A stretch of 64,000 nucleotides of DNA from assembly GCA_963576735.1 (NCBI GenBank), contig OY755177.1:8494001-8558000 (forward strand). The letters run 5' to 3'. The notes beneath the pieces were generated by a model. That model searched no databases, was not told the origin of the DNA, and saw only the letters and a list, made by a program, of their open reading frames with translations. The stretch comes from Bedellia somnulentella (lineage: Eukaryota; Arthropoda; Insecta; Lepidoptera; Bedelliidae). The position numbers and the translations under genes were made by a program. Within the stretch, counting starts at the first letter, position 1. Each line of letters opens with the position of its first letter. Below, one piece after another: positions 35,095 through 46,167 of the stretch.

Positions 35095-35160
35095 GAATAA
35101 ATAAAAGATATATAAATATATAGATATTTAAAGGAAAGAAACATTTCGACATCGGCGGGG
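35095..35160 (-). mobile_element. Fragment of the tRNA-headed SINE
   Basis: AAAGGAAAGAAACATTTCGA then CATCGGCGGG resembles the junction between tail and tRNA 3' arm in the units at 53744-54810. The rest of the tRNA-like part is absent. Confidence 0.5.
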
Positions 35161-35231
35161 AAAAATTTTATTTCATTTATTTATCTTTTATTCATTAATT
35201 TAAAATGATATTTTAAAAGGCATACAATATA

Positions 35232-36800
35232 TCTATATATATAAAAGAAAGTGGTGTTAGTTACACTATTTATAACTCAAGAACGGATGAACCGATTTGG
35301 CTGAAAATTGTTAGAGGTAGCTTGGAACCAGGAAAAGGACACAGGATATATATCATCATGCTAAATATCGTAGAAGTAAGTAGTAGAAAGAAGTTGAAGA
35401 TATATCAGTTCAAAAAAAACAAACATTAGTATTTTAGTTGTTAATATAGTACATAAACAATGTTCGTAATATAGGCGAACCTTATCAGGTGACCAAGTAT
35501 ACACTTAGTCATTTGGAACTTCTCATTATTTATTTATTATTTATTTATTTGAGAAACAAACGGTACACAATATTTCAAATAAGATAAAAATACAGAGAAG
35601 TTCTTGACCTATAAAGTTTCTACCAATTGATATACAGACGATACAGAAAAACGCAAATTAAAATAACTAATGAAAACAAAACAATTATACATCAGTTGTA
35701 ATATGGATAATTTATACAGATGAAATTAAGTAAGTTAAATGAATTATATTGTCATTCCCACCAGACCAAGCAAACACTACAAGATTACAAAATATGCATA
35801 GAGATTTTAGGAAATAATGTTATCAATATTTTACGAGTATGATAATAAAATATACCTAAATAAGATACTTACTTTTCAAGGTTAAAAATACATAAATTAA
35901 TAATATATAAGATAATTATGAATGAAAGTACTTAAAATACATACTTTAATAATAAATATAACATAATAAGTAAATACATAAATATAGTATAATAAATAAA
36001 TATAAATTCAAATAATTATATTAAGAGAAAATTGTATGACTCAAACATTTAGGGTCAATCGGCTGATTCAACAAACTCCAACTGTTTACAAAAGTTCTTA
36101 AATTGAGTTAATGATAAATTGAAAATGTCAGCTTCGGATTGATCACACTGATAAATAAATTATCAACAGCAACAATAAAAAGAATAATAAATATGTATGA
36201 AAAGACCTGGCTCCAATTTCACCACGACTACAATTGTCAGTGACATATGTCGAGCTACTTAAAATGTCAAGCAAATTGTGACATATTATAATTTTATGAA
36301 ATATTTTCTATAGAAATGCTTACAAACTTGACAGGCATTTTGCTACAATTGTATGTATTACAATGGTGTTGTGAAACAGTAATTATTATTTTAGTCGACA
36401 TATTTGTAGAATTTTCGTAGAATCTTGACATGAGATTGAGCACATGTCGGATTTGCGTGACAATTGTAGTATTTTGTGGTTGATACACGATTATTTCAAA
36501 ATGGCTCTCCATGCGAGTAGTAGTGACGCTAGTGATAGCAACAGTGATCTTGATGAATTTACAATTGTAGCACTTGTCGCGTTGGTGAAATTAGAGCCTG
36601 ATCCATCCCTTAATTTTTTAGTATGAGTCTTAATTACATTCTAAATCAAGCAACTAGACTGTTCAGGAAGTGCTATATCAATTGAATAAATTGAAAACAT
36701 TACGCTGAATTTCACAATGCTTGAGCAGTGACTGAAGAAAGAAACCTCAGATATTTAAAAAAAACATCGCTACCCGTGCGAAGCTGGGCCAATCCACTAG
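35232..36800 (+). mobile_element. Helitron candidate containing other repeat sequence
   Basis: It starts TCTATATATATAAAAGAAAG after an A and continues GTTAGTTACACTATTTATAA, then AACGGATGAACCGATTTGGC, a classic lepidopteran Helitron 5' end. It ends CTACCCGTGCGAAGCTGGGC-CAATCCACTAG (CTAG 36797-36800) before T. The interior includes an A+T-rich LINE-tail-like stretch (35520-36180) and a segment of unknown origin (36220-36700), so it may be nested or composite. No helicase frame. Confidence 0.55.
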
Positions 36801-38930
36801 TTAAAAATAAGTACAAATCTAACGCTGTCCCCGCTCAAATGAGATATGGTGATGTCACCGCAAATACAGGCCCTAAGATAAGAAACCTATTTGAAACTTA
36901 TTTTCAATCTAATTTTATTGAATCTCAAGATAATGCTGTTCTGAATACCAATGATTTAGCCTACGGCTCAGACTTGCCTTGCAGTCTTTCTTCCATAGAA
37001 GTGTCCCAAACTGAAATAATGAAACCTGATCCCACCTTTATTTATAGTAAGTTGCGCCGAAGAATCATCTGTACCCCTTACACTTTTGCATAAACGATCG
37101 CTTACTGAAGGAGTGGTTCCCAAAATATGGAAATCAGCTTTTATAACGCCTGTTTTAAAAAAAGGCGACACATCAAGTATCGAAAACTATCGACCAATTT
37201 CCGAATTGTGCCTGTTTGCTAAAATACTGGAGCAGATAGTCTATAACCAGTTGTACTCTACACTTAAATTCAGTTTAGCCAGGAGCAGCACGGCTTTCTT
37301 AAGAAAAGGTTGATTACATCTACTTCTTATTTACGAGTACATATCTAAGGGAATGGATGATGGTCACCAGGTGGATGTCGTCTATACCGATTACAGCAAA
37401 TGTTTTGATCGTAAAGACCACAGTGTGCTATTAGACAAATTATCTAAGTCCGGTATTCATGGTGATCTCTTCCGGTGGTTCTCATCCTATATCGAAAACC
37501 GCAGTCAATCTGTCGTTATCTCTGGCGTTCTCGCAGTCAAGCACCCCATCTGGAGTACCGCAGGGATCTCTTTTTGGCCCTTTATTGTTTGTTATTTTTA
37601 TCAATGGTATTATTTCATGTTTCCACCATTCTAAAGTGTTTTGTTCGCAGATGATATGAAGATTTGTGAGACAATAACAAATGTTTCTGATTCTCATAGA
37701 CTACAGGAAGACCTTGACCGGTTTTTCTTGTATGAGAGGTTTTCCTTTTTTTCTTTTTTCTTCTTCCCTGTTCTCAGGATAGATGGCGCCAGACTTGCTA
37801 TGTTACTGGTAGGAACGGAACGTCACACCGTTTTTCACACTTGGATGTAATGATATCGTAAAACGGAACGTACATAAAAACGTTCTGATTTGAAAGTCTA
37901 AATAAATATCAGTTTAAGCCATGATAGCTTAAAAGTAAATAAACAAACACGGTTTTTATATTTAACATTCTTTTTGTTGTTTTTACTCGCCAAAAAGTTA
38001 CTCTATGGTGATGTGACACATGTTTTTAAAGTTGTTATTGGCGAAAGTATTGTGGCAACACGATTGAGGCCACGAAGAAAAAATTGAAGTAAGTAACGTA
38101 GTTACATCAACGCCATCTACAGAGCTTTAGGAAACTATGTTGTTTTTTTATTTCTCAAAAAGAAAACCTCTCATTGTTTGCAAAACAGACTACACTAAAA
38201 TGTATCAAAGTGTTTTTACATCTGCTTTACCCGGAAAAAGTTCATTGTTAATTTTGCTTATAATCTGAATGACCAATATGTAGCTAAAATAGAGTCAATA
38301 AGGGATCTAGGCGTCATATTTGATTCTAAATTAATATTTGATAAACACATTGAAAGTATTGTCGCGAAATCTTCTAAAGCCCTTGATTTTCTTATGCGAA
38401 CATATTCAAACTATTCTAATATAAAAGCTATAAAAATTATATACTGTTCGTTTGTAGGCAGCCAATTGGAATATGCATCACAGGTATGGAACCCAAATTA
38501 TAATATTTATAATTTAAGTATTGAAGGTATACAGAGGAGATTTCTGCTGTATCTTGACTTTAAAACTCGACAGCGTTCTGCTGATTCCAACCACCGCTGC
38601 TCTAGATATCACTTCCTCCCACTGAATATTAGAAGGGATATAGGCGATATCTGCTTCCTGGCTAACATTGCAAGAGGCATCATGGTCACATCGGAACTCC
38701 TCGCGCGCATCTCTTTGCGGTCTAACCAGCTTGGACTGAGACTACGTGATACGTCCTGTACTGTCTGTTCCTACAGCCTGTACTAATTATCGTAAGAATT
38801 CCTTCTTAATACGAGCTCCAGCTACATTTAATGTTGACCTATTTTGCACCAGCATTGCCGTCACAAAGCGATTAATGACGCAAAGATATTTTAACTCCTC
38901 GTGATATGTACGTACCTACGTAATATAAAA
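36801..38930 (+). pseudogene. Degenerate LINE reverse transcriptase
   Basis: Broken plus-strand frames in order: FETYFQSNFIESQDNAV, LHKRSLTEGVVPKIWKSAFI, NYRPISELCLFAKILEQIV, VYTDYSKCFDRKDHSVLLDK (RT, first Asp), a shifted GVPQG box near 37550, and FADDMKICETI (FADD box, 37642). A MITE follows, then NRLH-NVSKC, IESIRDLGVIFDSKL and VGSQLEYASQVWNPNY. It ends near VTSELLARISLRSNQLGLRL. Frameshifts and stops are numerous. It is a Jockey/I-like LINE; the clade is not resolved. Confidence 0.75.
37734..38172. mobile_element. MITE with GAGAGGTTTTC terminal inverted repeats
   Basis: The 439 bp segment begins GAGAGGTTTTC and ends GAAAACCTCTC. It interrupts the LINE reading exactly between ...FFLY and CLQNRLH and is flanked by AT (37732-37733 and 38173-38174). 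There is no transposase inside. The superfamily is unclear; a 2 bp AT target duplication is not the usual TA of Tc1/mariner. Confidence 0.7.
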
Positions 38931-39146
38931 TTATTACATAATCAATTAACTATTCCTCGATCTTTTTTTGTTTATGTTTTTGTTTGTTAACATTCTATCT
39001 GTGGATATTTGTTAATATCTTAGGACGATCTATCTTACCTCTATATTTTATACTTTTGTCTGTTAATCTTCCTAAGAAGATATCTGCAACAAAGATTACA
39101 AAGATTAATTTCCAATGAAATATTAAAACACGGCGAAAAAGAAAAA

Positions 39147-39184
39147 AAAGGTGCATACATACATATATGTATGTATGCACCTTT
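39147..39184. repeat. 38 bp perfect palindrome
   Basis: From AAAGGTGCATACATACATA to its exact reverse complement, with no spacer. It resembles two (CATA)n LINE/SINE tails meeting head to head. Confidence 0.9.
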
Positions 39185-39239
39185 ACAATATGTATGATGA
39201 AGAATTGATGTAGGCTCGAGTAAAAATTCAAGCAGCATT

Positions 39240-40040
39240 AGATGCGATGGTCTTTCCAATGAAGTTTTAAGAATACCAGATTTATCTGACGCCTTAAATG
39301 CAGATGACAATTGTTTCAAAACAAGCAGGAAACTTGTTTTACTGGAAGTGATGATGGGTGTATTAATTCTGTCTTTATTGTAAGCGAAAAGCAAGGTCTG
39401 GGTTCAGCTTTTAATATAAAAAAAAAACATGTAGTAAAGACAAGTCTGATCAGATATTCTAAAGAAAAACTCTACTATAACCAACTCAACCTCAACGTTC
39501 ACATCGTGTATCCCAGAATGAGCGGCAGAGTTACTGGCATATCTAAAATTTAGATATGAATATTATAATATAAGATAGAATATAAATAGGTTTTGATAAT
39601 ATGCATTCGCGTAATATATAGGAAAAGCCTCTCTCCACCAATCACTCAACTCGCAACTTAGTCGTTAACAATGTTTCCCTCACCGTTAACAACCTTATAA
39701 GCTTGATAAATAATAATGAACAAATCGTAAAAACGATTACTTAGCTTTCAGTATTGTATCATTTTTTCCGTACATGATGGCAACCTTTTTTTTTTATCTA
39801 TAATGAACCTATTGTATTTTACCGTATCTTGTAATAGATAACTTGCTGCCTGCCTATCAAACCAGACCTATTTTAGCCTTCGATATATATCATTCAAACG
39901 AGCCAAAATATACTTTCTCATTTACTTGCTGTAACGATATCGCCCAGGAACTGGGAAATTTGTCCTATAATATTCCTGGCTTTACCACTGGATACTGGAT
40001 TTACCAACCTCCATTGAAAAAAAGCCGGTACGCTTGATAA
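39240..40040. other. No gene seen
   Basis: Mostly A+T-rich. A SINE-like echo (AACGTTCACATCGTGTATCC, near 39494, and TTTCCCTCACCGTTAACAAC near 39674) is visible. A 64-codon frame at 39843-40037 has no recognised motif. Confidence 0.45.
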
Positions 40041-40044
40041 TGTA

Positions 40045-40135
40045 CTGTGTAGTGCAAGCTTAGAAAGTCACTACCTCTTTCTACCCACGGGTGTTGTGAG
40101 AGGCAACTAAGGGTATGGGGCGTTCACTATGCAAT
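40045..40135 (+). mobile_element. S1 fragment
   Basis: GTGTAGTGCAAGCTTAGAAA through GGCAACTAAGGGTATGGGG matches the S1 5' third. The rest is absent. Confidence 0.65.
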
Positions 40136-40319
40136 TGATAGGGATGGAGGACAATTCCGCTCTAAAAATTATTAGTTTAATCTTATTAAAACTAAGTAAA
40201 TCATGAAAGAAAATACTTATTTATCAAAGAAAATAGTGACATCAAACACTTTACACAAAATATTATATCACAAATCATGGCAAAAATCTTGTCTAAATAT
40301 TTTATATATATTTAATATT

Positions 40320-40711
40320 CCGTGCGTAACGTGCGTAAACGACATCGACTACTGTTCCCAGCATTCCGTTACATAATCCTTGACTGGTCCAAAGATTTTG
40401 ATTTAACATTGGTTGCAAGCCTTGCGTTTCACCGGCAGATGCTAAACTTGCAGTAGCGTTATTGTTCTTCGCTTTGATGACTGCAACTGGTGTGTTTAAT
40501 GATCATAATTAACTGTCGCGGATAAGTTCAACCGATGGCAGTTATTGCAACAATTGTAAGCCAGAGCGTCGAGTGAAGAGTTAAATTTCTCCAAATATAG
40601 CTGGTCTATGTTGATTGCTGTATTTGGCAGGAGGTTTTGGCGATCGTTAGTGGTCGCAATAGCGTGAGCTGTGCGTCGCCCTAAGTTACCGCCTCGTCTA
40701 AGCCACGGCAT
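40320..40711 (-). pseudogene. Relic of a Helitron/PIF1-like helicase protein
   Basis: From the ATG at 40711 the minus strand reads MPWLRRGGNLGRRTAHAIAT, which resembles the N-terminus of proteins encoded by autonomous lepidopteran Helitrons, then LAYNCCNNCHRLNLSA and a stop. A little further it reads NLWTSQGLCNGMLGTVVDVV, like the C-terminal helicase motif of PIF1/Helitron helicases. The start and end of a protein that would normally be over 1000 residues are thus about 300 bp apart, so most of the gene has been deleted. Recognition is by motif memory only. Confidence 0.55.
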
Positions 40712-41019
40712 AGTCTAAAAAATACAATTTGTCAATCCAAATAGGCTTAATTACGTCAAATTACCTTTACAGCAGTTGGAATACAGCAAAGTAGTACGAT
40801 ACTATGCAATAAATGAGCTTTGTTTTTATAATGTCAGTCTATGTAAAAAAGTTTTAAGTTAATGATAGAGCAAAACGGAGTCTAAATAGCTCAATACCTA
40901 TTTTCTTTGAAAAAGGTTTGTTCAAGAAATTTTTCGTTCTAAAAATTTTTGGGAAAATTGTCTAGAACTTGAGTATAAGCGTTCAAAATGAAAATGAATA
41001 AATATGAAAAAAATCTATT

Positions 41020-41265
41020 ACCACGCGCTGGCATTGTTTACGTATTTTTTCCATAGACTAACATTGTAATTTTTTAAGGTGATTATTCCTCCGTCGTACA
41101 TCCGATTTTTATCAAAATTGATATAAACCATCTAGACATGGTCCTTGACCACCGTGCAAAATTTCAGGGTTCTGAGTTGAGCCGTTTGGGAGGAGTACGA
41201 TCACAACGAAATGCAAAAGTCGGGGGTAAATGGAGCTTCGCACGCTACGCTCGCTTCGCTCCAAT
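41020..41265 (-). repeat. GGAGCGAAGCGAGCG-type repeat, minus orientation
   Basis: Reverse-complement partner of 29608-29860, from ACGCGCTGGCATTGTTTACG to CTACGCTCGCTTCGCTCC. The two are about 11 kb apart in opposite directions and clearly diverged. Confidence 0.65.
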
Positions 41266-41689
41266 AATAATATCTGAGTCATAATAACGTAAATAATTAA
41301 AACATAATGAGTGTTGCCCATATGATAAAATTTTTATATTTGTTTGCGTCAAAAATTTCAATGTGGCTTTTTTACCCCATAACCATAATTTTATATTTTC
41401 AAAACAGCAATTATAGTTTAATTAACATATTTAGAAACTTTAAATCTTTATCTATCTTGCGCAACATTCATTATATTCTTCGAAGTACCCAAGTAGTTAT
41501 TAGGTATTCACAACATCTTCTATAACCACCATCGAAAGATACCATTTCACAAATTCTGTAAGGCTGTTTTACAGTTTGACTAAGTTTGGACTGTGACGTT
41601 TATTATTTTCCATAGTATTTTACTCTTAATAAGGATTTTTGTATGTTAAATGAGTTAAATAACATCAGATATTACATCATTCGATTTAC

Positions 41690-41815
41690 GTGTTGTTTTA
41701 GAATAACGCTATCCAATTTCTTCACAAGGGTGTTCATGAGAGGCAATTTAGATCTTAGTGGCTTTTGGAGTAATCTTAGGACGATACTGTTGTAGACACA
41801 TCACCCACAATCTTT
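41690..41815 (+). mobile_element. Decayed S1 copy
   Basis: GTGTTGTTTTAGAATAACGC, GGGTGTTCATGAGAGGC and GATACTGTTGTAGACACATC follow the S1 order with many changes. Confidence 0.5.
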
Positions 41816-42565
41816 TGAGCATTTTATTATATATTTCAATAAGTTTAAATAAGGTACACAGTCTTCTTCTCATACATTCTTCAGCATGTTCTTATGAATT
41901 AAAAACAGCACAAAATTTAATAGCATCATTCCTAATAATTCGTTTTTCGAAGAATAAACCCTGACGGGAAAGCTAATTTACTGCATGAGTTTTTCCCAAG
42001 GGCAAGAAATGAAATAGTTTCAATCATCGTACTTTTTGTAGGTTTCCTGTTCCAACAATTTTCGATGGATTCCTGCCAGTTGGTTCAATTAATAACGTTA
42101 TTTATACATGTGACTGACAACGGAAATGCGAAGTATATTTTTTATTAAAAAAGAGAAACAGTATACATTTTCGATTTTATATCGCACATTTTTTTTCTGG
42201 TATATGGACTCACTTATAATTTTTATCATTTATATCAATGTATTTATTGCTTTGTAGTAACATGCTAGACCATTAATATAAACAAGATTTAATCATACTG
42301 AGCCAGTTCTGTAAAGATTATTTATGTAAAAAAACTATATGTTTGATGAATGCCATATAAAATAGAAAAAGAAGATTTATGTATGAATTATACGCTGTAG
42401 AAGTATAACTTACTGTGACAAATACACCAGTGTAACATTATTTGTAATCACCCAGTCAGATACTACAATTGAACGAAGGCTCACGAGTTTCATCAAAATG
42501 TTTCCGTTTATTGCCGGCGGCGGCGTAGACGAAGTCACGCGTGCTCTAATGTGCTACTGGTATCG
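41816..42565. other. No gene seen
   Basis: A+T-rich sequence without recognised motifs. A GCCGGCGGCGGCGTAGACG patch near 42514 resembles a fragment of a Helitron terminus. Confidence 0.45.
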
Positions 42566-42569
42566 GTAC

Positions 42570-43870
42570 TTAACTCAGTAGATCGGGCCGCCTTGTTGGC
42601 TCAAGTGAAAGAAAAAGCACCTTCAATTTTTAATTATGTTTGGCAGAGCTATAAAAAACCCTCAAATTTATTACATAAACAAAATTTAATAAAATTTAGT
42701 GTCGGTTGTGGCATTAAATGATTTGAACAAGCTCCTAAATTGTAAATTTGATGACAACAGCTGGGCTCAGGCTTCCCTTCCAGTTCGTTTTGGTGGCCTG
42801 GGTACTCGCAAAACATCCGATGTGGCTTTACCAGCTTTCTTGTCATCTGTGCATTCCACTATGACCCCATACCATCAAATTATCAGTCCCCGTTTAGGTG
42901 AGGCCGAGGTCAGTGGAATGAGCGATGCCAAGATTGCTTGGATATCCATGCTTGGTTCCAATTCTACTATCCCGACAAAATTGGCTAGCCAGAGGTCATG
43001 GGATGACATACTGTGCAGACGGATTCAATTAAACCTTTTGAACTCTGCTTCCGACCCCGCACAGCGTGCTCGTCTTATGGCTTCTGCAGAGCCTGAGTCG
43101 GGTTATTGGTTGAATGCGTTACCATCTGAGGCGATTGGTACCCTTCTCGAAAGTCTACTTTTTGTTTGGGGGTCTGTCTGAGAATTGGCGCCAAAATCAA
43201 TGAAATTCATCGTTGCCGCTGTGGAGTGCAAGTCGATCAACAGGGTCACCACGGTCTTTCATGCCCCCGCAGTGCAGGTCACCTGTCACGCCATGCTGCC
43301 CTCAACGATATCATCCGTCGGGCTCTTGTCAGCGTCCATGTACCAGCTGTTTTGGAACCCCCTGGCTTGACACGGGACGATGGCAAGAGACCGGACGGTA
43401 TGACTTTGTTGCCTTGGAGGAAAGGCAGGGCGTTAATATGGGATGAAACGTGTGTTGATACCCTAGCGCCTTGCCATTTATCAGGGTCGGCATTGCGAAC
43501 AGGTGCTGCTGCAGCCAATGCCGAGAGTTTCAAACGTCGAAAATATTCTGGATTATTGAATTTTATTCCATTCGCCGTTGAAACTCTCGGCACATGGGGC
43601 AACGAGGCACGGGTTTTCTTAAGAGATCTCTCAGCCCACTAGTGGAAGTCAGTGGTGATCCTAGGGCTGGCAGCTACCTCGGCCAACGAATTAGTATAGC
43701 CATTCAAAGAGGAAATGCTGCCAGTATTTTAGGCACGATACCGTTTTGCGAGAGCGATGAATTTCATGAAATTTTCCATCTATAGTAGGTATTTATTTAG
43801 TTTTATATTTTAATTTAGGTTGTAAATTGTCTATGTAAATATTTTTAATGATTCTTGAATAAATTTATTT
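42570..43870 (+). pseudogene. LINE-like C-terminal region with zinc motif and possible PD-(D/E)xK nuclease
   Basis: Frames in succession read RAALLAQVKEKAPSIFNYVW, then SWAQASLPVRFGGLGTRKTS, RARLMASAEPESGYWLNALP and a frameshift near 43175. They continue [40 protein letters not shown] (Cys/His cluster), [35 protein letters not shown], then another frameshift near 43640 to [18 protein letters not shown]. The order matches the C-terminal part of a widespread animal reverse transcriptase-related protein. RPDG...WDETC would fit a restriction-like nuclease core. An AATAAA lies near 43858. The RT itself is missing. The exact family is not known to me. Confidence 0.55.
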
Positions 43871-44094
43871 GTTACTGGTATCGTACTTACTTTATTATCG
43901 TTGGAAATTTATTAAAGTATGATTAAGTTGATAATATGGAATTTCAATACCACATACCTTCTGAGCAATAGAGTGGCTCGTCAAAGGTGCTGTGTATATT
44001 GTAATATTGTAAAAAAAGATAAAAGGAATGTTAAGATAGTTTGGATAAGTGGAGGATGGATAAAAGTAAAATGGTGAGAGATACGTAGATAGAA

Positions 44095-44235
44095 GCAGAT
44101 GAGGTTAGTAATGTCCGTAAAGGACAATCACGTAGGACCAATTTTGGTCAAATAGAGAATTAGCTTGACAGGCAGGCGTCTGAAGCATGTAGAATAAAAT
44201 AGCGTGATTTTATGTACTAGCTCAAATTAGCTCTG
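44095..44235 (+). mobile_element. LINE C-terminal relic, plus strand
   Basis: Decayed match to the region around RPRRTHLDQIENVLKKAGVR of the LINE at 52037-52756. Stops and frameshifts are present. Confidence 0.5.
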
Positions 44236-44249
44236 TTTCATTAACATAA

Positions 44250-44505
44250 CATAACATAATCACGTTCACGCCGAATATCCCCGAAGGGGTTGGCAGTGGT
44301 ACTAATACTTCTGAACATCACTTGACTTTGTCACTTGGTGTTCAGAGTACCCACGTTTTGCATGGACAGTGTACTTACGTGATAGGGGGCAGGCACATCG
44401 CCGTTTTGTAAGAAAACACTGTCACATTACTAGGTACAACTCAGCCATGTTGGTTTCCTCACGATGTTTTCCCTCACCGTTAACAATCATGATAAAAATA
44501 TTAAG
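44250..44505 (-). mobile_element. tRNA-derived SINE, truncated
   Basis: Matches the 3' part of the family at 18622-18998 (CGTTCACGCCGAATATCCCC, GATAGGGGGCAGGCACATCG, CTCACGATGTTTTCCCTC). The tRNA-like head is missing. Confidence 0.75.
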
Positions 44506-44649
44506 ACTTAGGAAAACTTTGCTTTCTTTTGCTAGATACCTTGGACTTAAGCAACTTATAATTTAAAGGTACTAGAAAGATCGTAGGTTCTTAATGGAAA
44601 ACCACAGCAACTTAAGGACTCAATAAAACTATTCTTTTGTTATTTTTTG

Positions 44650-44930
44650 CTGTCAATAACAATAACAAATCTCAAGGATCGCACACAGGGTTGTAGGGTG
44701 GAACAGGTAGGGTTTCAATACCATATTTTTCAATAAACGTGTTTGTTCTGATGGACGTCTTTAGATAGACATTGTCGCGATGCAGTATGATCTTGCGAAG
44801 TTTCTTCTCAAGCGCAGCTTGGAAAACTTTCAGCGATTTCACCATAGTACCACTCTGAGTTAACAGACCTATGATTATCTAGTAATAACGCCAATTAATA
44901 TCTGTTCCGAGAAAAAAACTAGCCTTCATC
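44650..44930 (-). pseudogene. Mariner-family transposase relic
   Basis: On the minus strand a broken frame reads LKVFQAALEKKLRKIILHRD, then NVYLKTSIRTNTFIEKYGIE, TLPVPPYNPVCDP and a stop. This aligns with the transposase core ...LHHDNA-HTS... PPYSPDLAPCDFF, with the second and third catalytic Asp regions damaged. It is a different and older copy than the one at 58138-59148. Confidence 0.65.
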
Positions 44931-44984
44931 TTTTTGCTAATTTAATTAAAGTCACTTTTCTTTATCGAAGATTGATAATGAAGT

Positions 44985-45356
44985 CGACATGATAGTCCAG
45001 TGGGTAGAACACCCGCCCGAAAAACAGAAGGGCGTGAGTTCCAATCCTGGAACGGGCCTACACCAATTTGTCTTTTCTAAAGTCATATGTGTGGTTAATT
45101 TATCATGGTTGCTAACGGTGAGGGAAAACATCGTTAGGAAACCCACATGGCTGAGTTGTACTTAGTCGTGTGACAGTGTATTCGTACAAAACGGCGATAG
45201 GCCTGCCCCCTATCACGTGAGTACACTGTCTTAGCAAAACGTGTGTACCTTCTCTGGAAACTAGATGGCGCTTGCCATGTGAGTTCAGGAGTATTGGTAC
45301 CTCTGCCAACCCCTTCGGGGATAAACGGCGTGAACGTTTATGTTATGTTTATGTTA
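44985..45356 (+). mobile_element. tRNA-derived SINE, full length, with target duplication
   Basis: The 372 bp copy is flanked by TGATAATGAAGT (44973-44984 and 45357-45368). The head CATGATAGTCCAGTGGGTAG ... GTGAGTTCCAATCCTGG has tRNA-like A and B boxes. The tail is GTTTATGTTATG repeats. It is the same family as 18622-18998, in opposite orientation. Confidence 0.88.
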
Positions 45357-45649
45357 TGATAATGAAGTAATAATAATAATATAATAATATAACTTTATTG
45401 AAAAAAGGTACAACAAATTGAGTTTCATTCTATCTGATAAAAGGGCAAAGCCCTGTACACTTAGGATAAGTATTTTGCTCAACCCATAAAGTTGGCTTAA
45501 AATCATTTTAGCTTGTAAAAAAATATGGTTTTAAACTAAAAGCTATATAATAGCACAAGTTCTCTAAAAGAGAGAACTATAAGTTAATATTAAATATATT
45601 AAATAAAAAACTTAAATTTAATACATGTAGATTGTAATCAATTGAAGAA

Positions 45650-45860
45650 GAAGAAGAAGAAGAAAAAACGTTTATTTGCTGTCAGTCGCACATGAACATG
45701 TAAATATTTTTACAAAATAAATAAAGGTAAAAAAAAAACATTTAACAATAAAAACAGTGTTCATCTCACATAATGCGCGAAAACAACAAAATGGCGTCTG
45801 ACTCAGCGTTGTCGTTGTGAGTTTTACCTCACAACACTGATTTTCAGTCAGCGCCAGCAA
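45650..45860 (-). mobile_element. 3' UTR of a Daphne-like LINE
   Basis: Reverse complement of GCTGACTGAAAATCAGTGTTG and GTGAGGTAAAACTCACAACG, as in the LINE at 20404-21263. It is preceded on the plus strand by a (GAA)n run (45646-45665) that would be its tail. Confidence 0.65.
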
Positions 45861-45894
45861 TTGCATGCTTTTGCATCCTCAAATGTACATATGT

Positions 45895-46000
45895 ATAGTA
45901 TGTTTTTATGTTTGTGTGTGTTTGAGCGCGTGTGTGTGTTTGTATGTATGTGTGTGTGTATGTGTGTTTGCGTGTGCGTATGCGATTGTGTAAAAATACA
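45895..46000 (+). repeat. GT-rich low-complexity tract
   Basis: Interrupted (GTGT)/(GTAT) repeats. Reading frames over it on either strand are composition artefacts. Confidence 0.85.
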
Positions 46001-46167
46001 GTCTATTTTGAAAATCCTAGGAGTAACCAAATATTTAGCATTCTAATAACATCTCAGTCTGATCATAATTAACAGTTTACATTTACATACGGGATTAAAC
46101 GGTTGGTTCGACTCAAAACTGCTGACTGACATTCTCTTTGTACATTGGTAGGAGTTTTAGTATTTAA

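Noticed and set aside
36444..36626. Possible small protein MSDLRDNCS... with Ser/Asp-rich middle
   Set aside because: No homology recognised, it sits inside a Helitron-bounded repeat region, and no start or splice context is evident. An unclassified transposon leader remains possible.
39843..40037. 64-codon frame as a possible host exon
   Set aside because: No splice signals that decide it and no recognised motif.
45848..46046. Reading frames on both strands with Thr/His or Cys/Val repeats
   Set aside because: They come from the GT/CA-rich simple repeat.
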